In this document: in pieces, positions 63,339 through 64,000 of the stretch
How positions within the stretch are numbered: the stretch's first letter is position 1
Layout of the letters: each line of letters begins with the position of its first letter
Source of the DNA: DATNIB01 sp035604685
Lineage (GTDB): Bacteria; Actinomycetota; Acidimicrobiia; Acidimicrobiales; RAAP-2
Direction of reading: 5' to 3'
Length of the DNA stretch: 64,000 bases
Assembly: GCA_035604685.1 (NCBI GenBank)
Contig: DATNIB010000041.1
Coordinates: forward strand, 1 to 64,000
Translations under genes and position numbers: made by a program
Notes under the pieces: generated by a model
What the model was told of the DNA's origin: nothing
Database searches by the model: none
Seen by the model: the letters and a program-made list of their open reading frames with translations, nothing else

Positions 63339-64000
63339 GCCCGGGGCCCGTGCACCCGATAGAAGAGGAGAGCTACCGGATCCTGGCCCAGAGGGTCGAT
63401 CTCTCCTCGTTGGCGGCCGGACCGGCGGCCGTCATCGCCCGCGTCATCCATGCCACCGCCGACGCCGGGCTCCTCGACGCGTTGGTGGTCCCCGAAGCCG
63501 CGGTGACGGCGGGCGTCGCCGCCCTGGCGGCCGGCGCGCCGGTGCTCTGCGACGTGGAGATGGTGCGCGCCGGCATCTCGGGCGCCCAGACCCACTGCCA
63601 CCTGGCCACCACGCCGAGCGCGGGCGACCACCCGAGCCGCAGTGCGGCGGCGATGGCCGCGGCGGCGGCCCGCTTCTCGGACGGGGCGGTCGTCGTGGTG
63701 GGGTGCGCCCCGACCGCGCTCGCCGAGGCCTGCCGGCTCATCGAACGCGGCGAGCTCCGGCCCGCGCTCGTGATCGGCGTGCCGGTCGGCTACGTGGGCG
63801 CGGCCGACGCCAAGGAGCGGCTCTTGGACCTGGCCGCCCGCACCGGCGTCCAGGCCATCGCCCTGCGCGGGGAACGCGGCGGGGCCGCGGTGGCCGCCGC
63901 CATCGTGAACGCGCTGGTGCGCCTGGCCGCGGGCGGGGACGACGGGCCCGGTCGGCGCGACGAACCGTCGGTCCTGCTCATCGGGCACGGGACGCGCTCG
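63335..64000 (+). CDS. Fused precorrin-8X methylmutase (CobH/CbiC) - CbiX chelatase, 5' part
   Basis: 222 codons to the window edge. Residues 1 to about 205 are CobH: PIEEESYRILAQRVDLSSLA, the catalytic His in RVIHATADAGLLD, CDVEMVRAGI and VVGCAPTALAEACRLIERGELRPALVIGVPVGYVGAADAKERL. Beyond a short linker, SVLLIGHGTRS (from about 212) is the start of a CbiX-type sirohydrochlorin chelatase with the metal-site His. The second domain is incomplete, so the fusion is likely but not proven. Confidence 0.87.
   Translation, partial: MSPGPVHPIEEESYRILAQRVDLSSLAAGPAAVIARVIHATADAGLLDALVVPEAAVTAGVAALAAGAPVLCDVEMVRAGISGAQTHCHLATTPSAGDHPSRSAAAMAAAAARFSDGAVVVVGCAPTALAEACRLIERGELRPALVIGVPVGYVGAADAKERLLDLAARTGVQAIALRGERGGAAVAAAIVNALVRLAAGGDDGPGRRDEPSVLLIGHGTRS

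Overview
The window is high-GC, gene-dense bacterial DNA that reads as a chromosomal segment of a deep-branching actinobacterium. Four observations support this. From about 1.6 to 31.9 kb the genes follow an order I recall from the Mycobacterium tuberculosis thrS-to-aroE region: thrS, HIT protein, pgsA, acyltransferase, pimA, pdxS, pdxT, yebC, ruvCAB, yajC-secD-secF, rel, hisS, aspS, rarA, alaS, ruvX, mltG, aroE. The window also encodes an F420-NADP oxidoreductase-type protein, a mycothiol-type ligase (MshC-like) and PimA/PgsA for inositol phospholipids. Many start codons are GTG. Many genes sit directly behind TANNNT -10 boxes, as expected for leaderless transcripts. The class (for example Acidimicrobiia) is a guess and cannot be settled from this window.

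Layout. 0-1.6 kb: the 3' end of a cysteine synthase gene and an intact IS630-family element inserted in the aroE stop codon. 1.6-25.9 kb (minus strand): a housekeeping block for shikimate synthesis, cell-wall lytic transglycosylase, RuvX, three tRNA synthetases, RarA, (p)ppGpp, Sec translocon accessories, Holliday junction processing, PLP synthesis and phosphatidylinositol mannoside synthesis. 26-29.1 kb (plus): a divergent EF-G-like GTPase and an unrecognised protein with a Lon-like fold whose catalytic residues are replaced. 29.1-33.8 kb (minus): a PIN-domain remnant, HIT protein, thrS, MshC-like ligase and F420-dependent reductase. 33.8-39.0 kb: an accessory island with a haloalkane-dehalogenase-like hydrolase and TetR facing an atypical SDR, a sulfatase and a DinB-like protein, all around a 40-bp palindromic operator. 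39.2-43.6 kb: a hemolysin-III-like membrane protein and a divergent mini-cluster of two PIG-L deacetylases, a GNAT/CelD-type acyltransferase and a GT2 glycosyltransferase. 43.7 kb: fabI.

44.5-64 kb is a large cobalamin locus in two divergent operons. The minus-strand operon (cobU-cobS-cbiB-cobC-cobQ-cobN-chlID) lies behind a cobalamin riboswitch. The plus-strand operons (cobO-cobB-membrane protein, then cobI-cobM-cbiD-cobL(cbiET)-cbiGH-ferredoxin-cobH/cbiX) run off the end of the window. They encode most corrin-ring methylations, amidation, adenosylation and nucleotide-loop assembly. Genes not seen, and probably outside, are cobA, cobK/cbiJ, cobT and possibly cobG. Early-cobalt enzymes (CbiD, CbiG, a CbiX-like domain) coexist with a late cobaltochelatase (CobN plus a fused ChlI/ChlD-type subunit), so the route is mosaic.

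Neighbouring genes overlap as ATGA or GTGA at most junctions, suggesting pervasive translational coupling. I saw no tRNA, rRNA or CRISPR array. No gene-free stretch exceeds 300 bases; the longest (54713-54969) is mostly the riboswitch.
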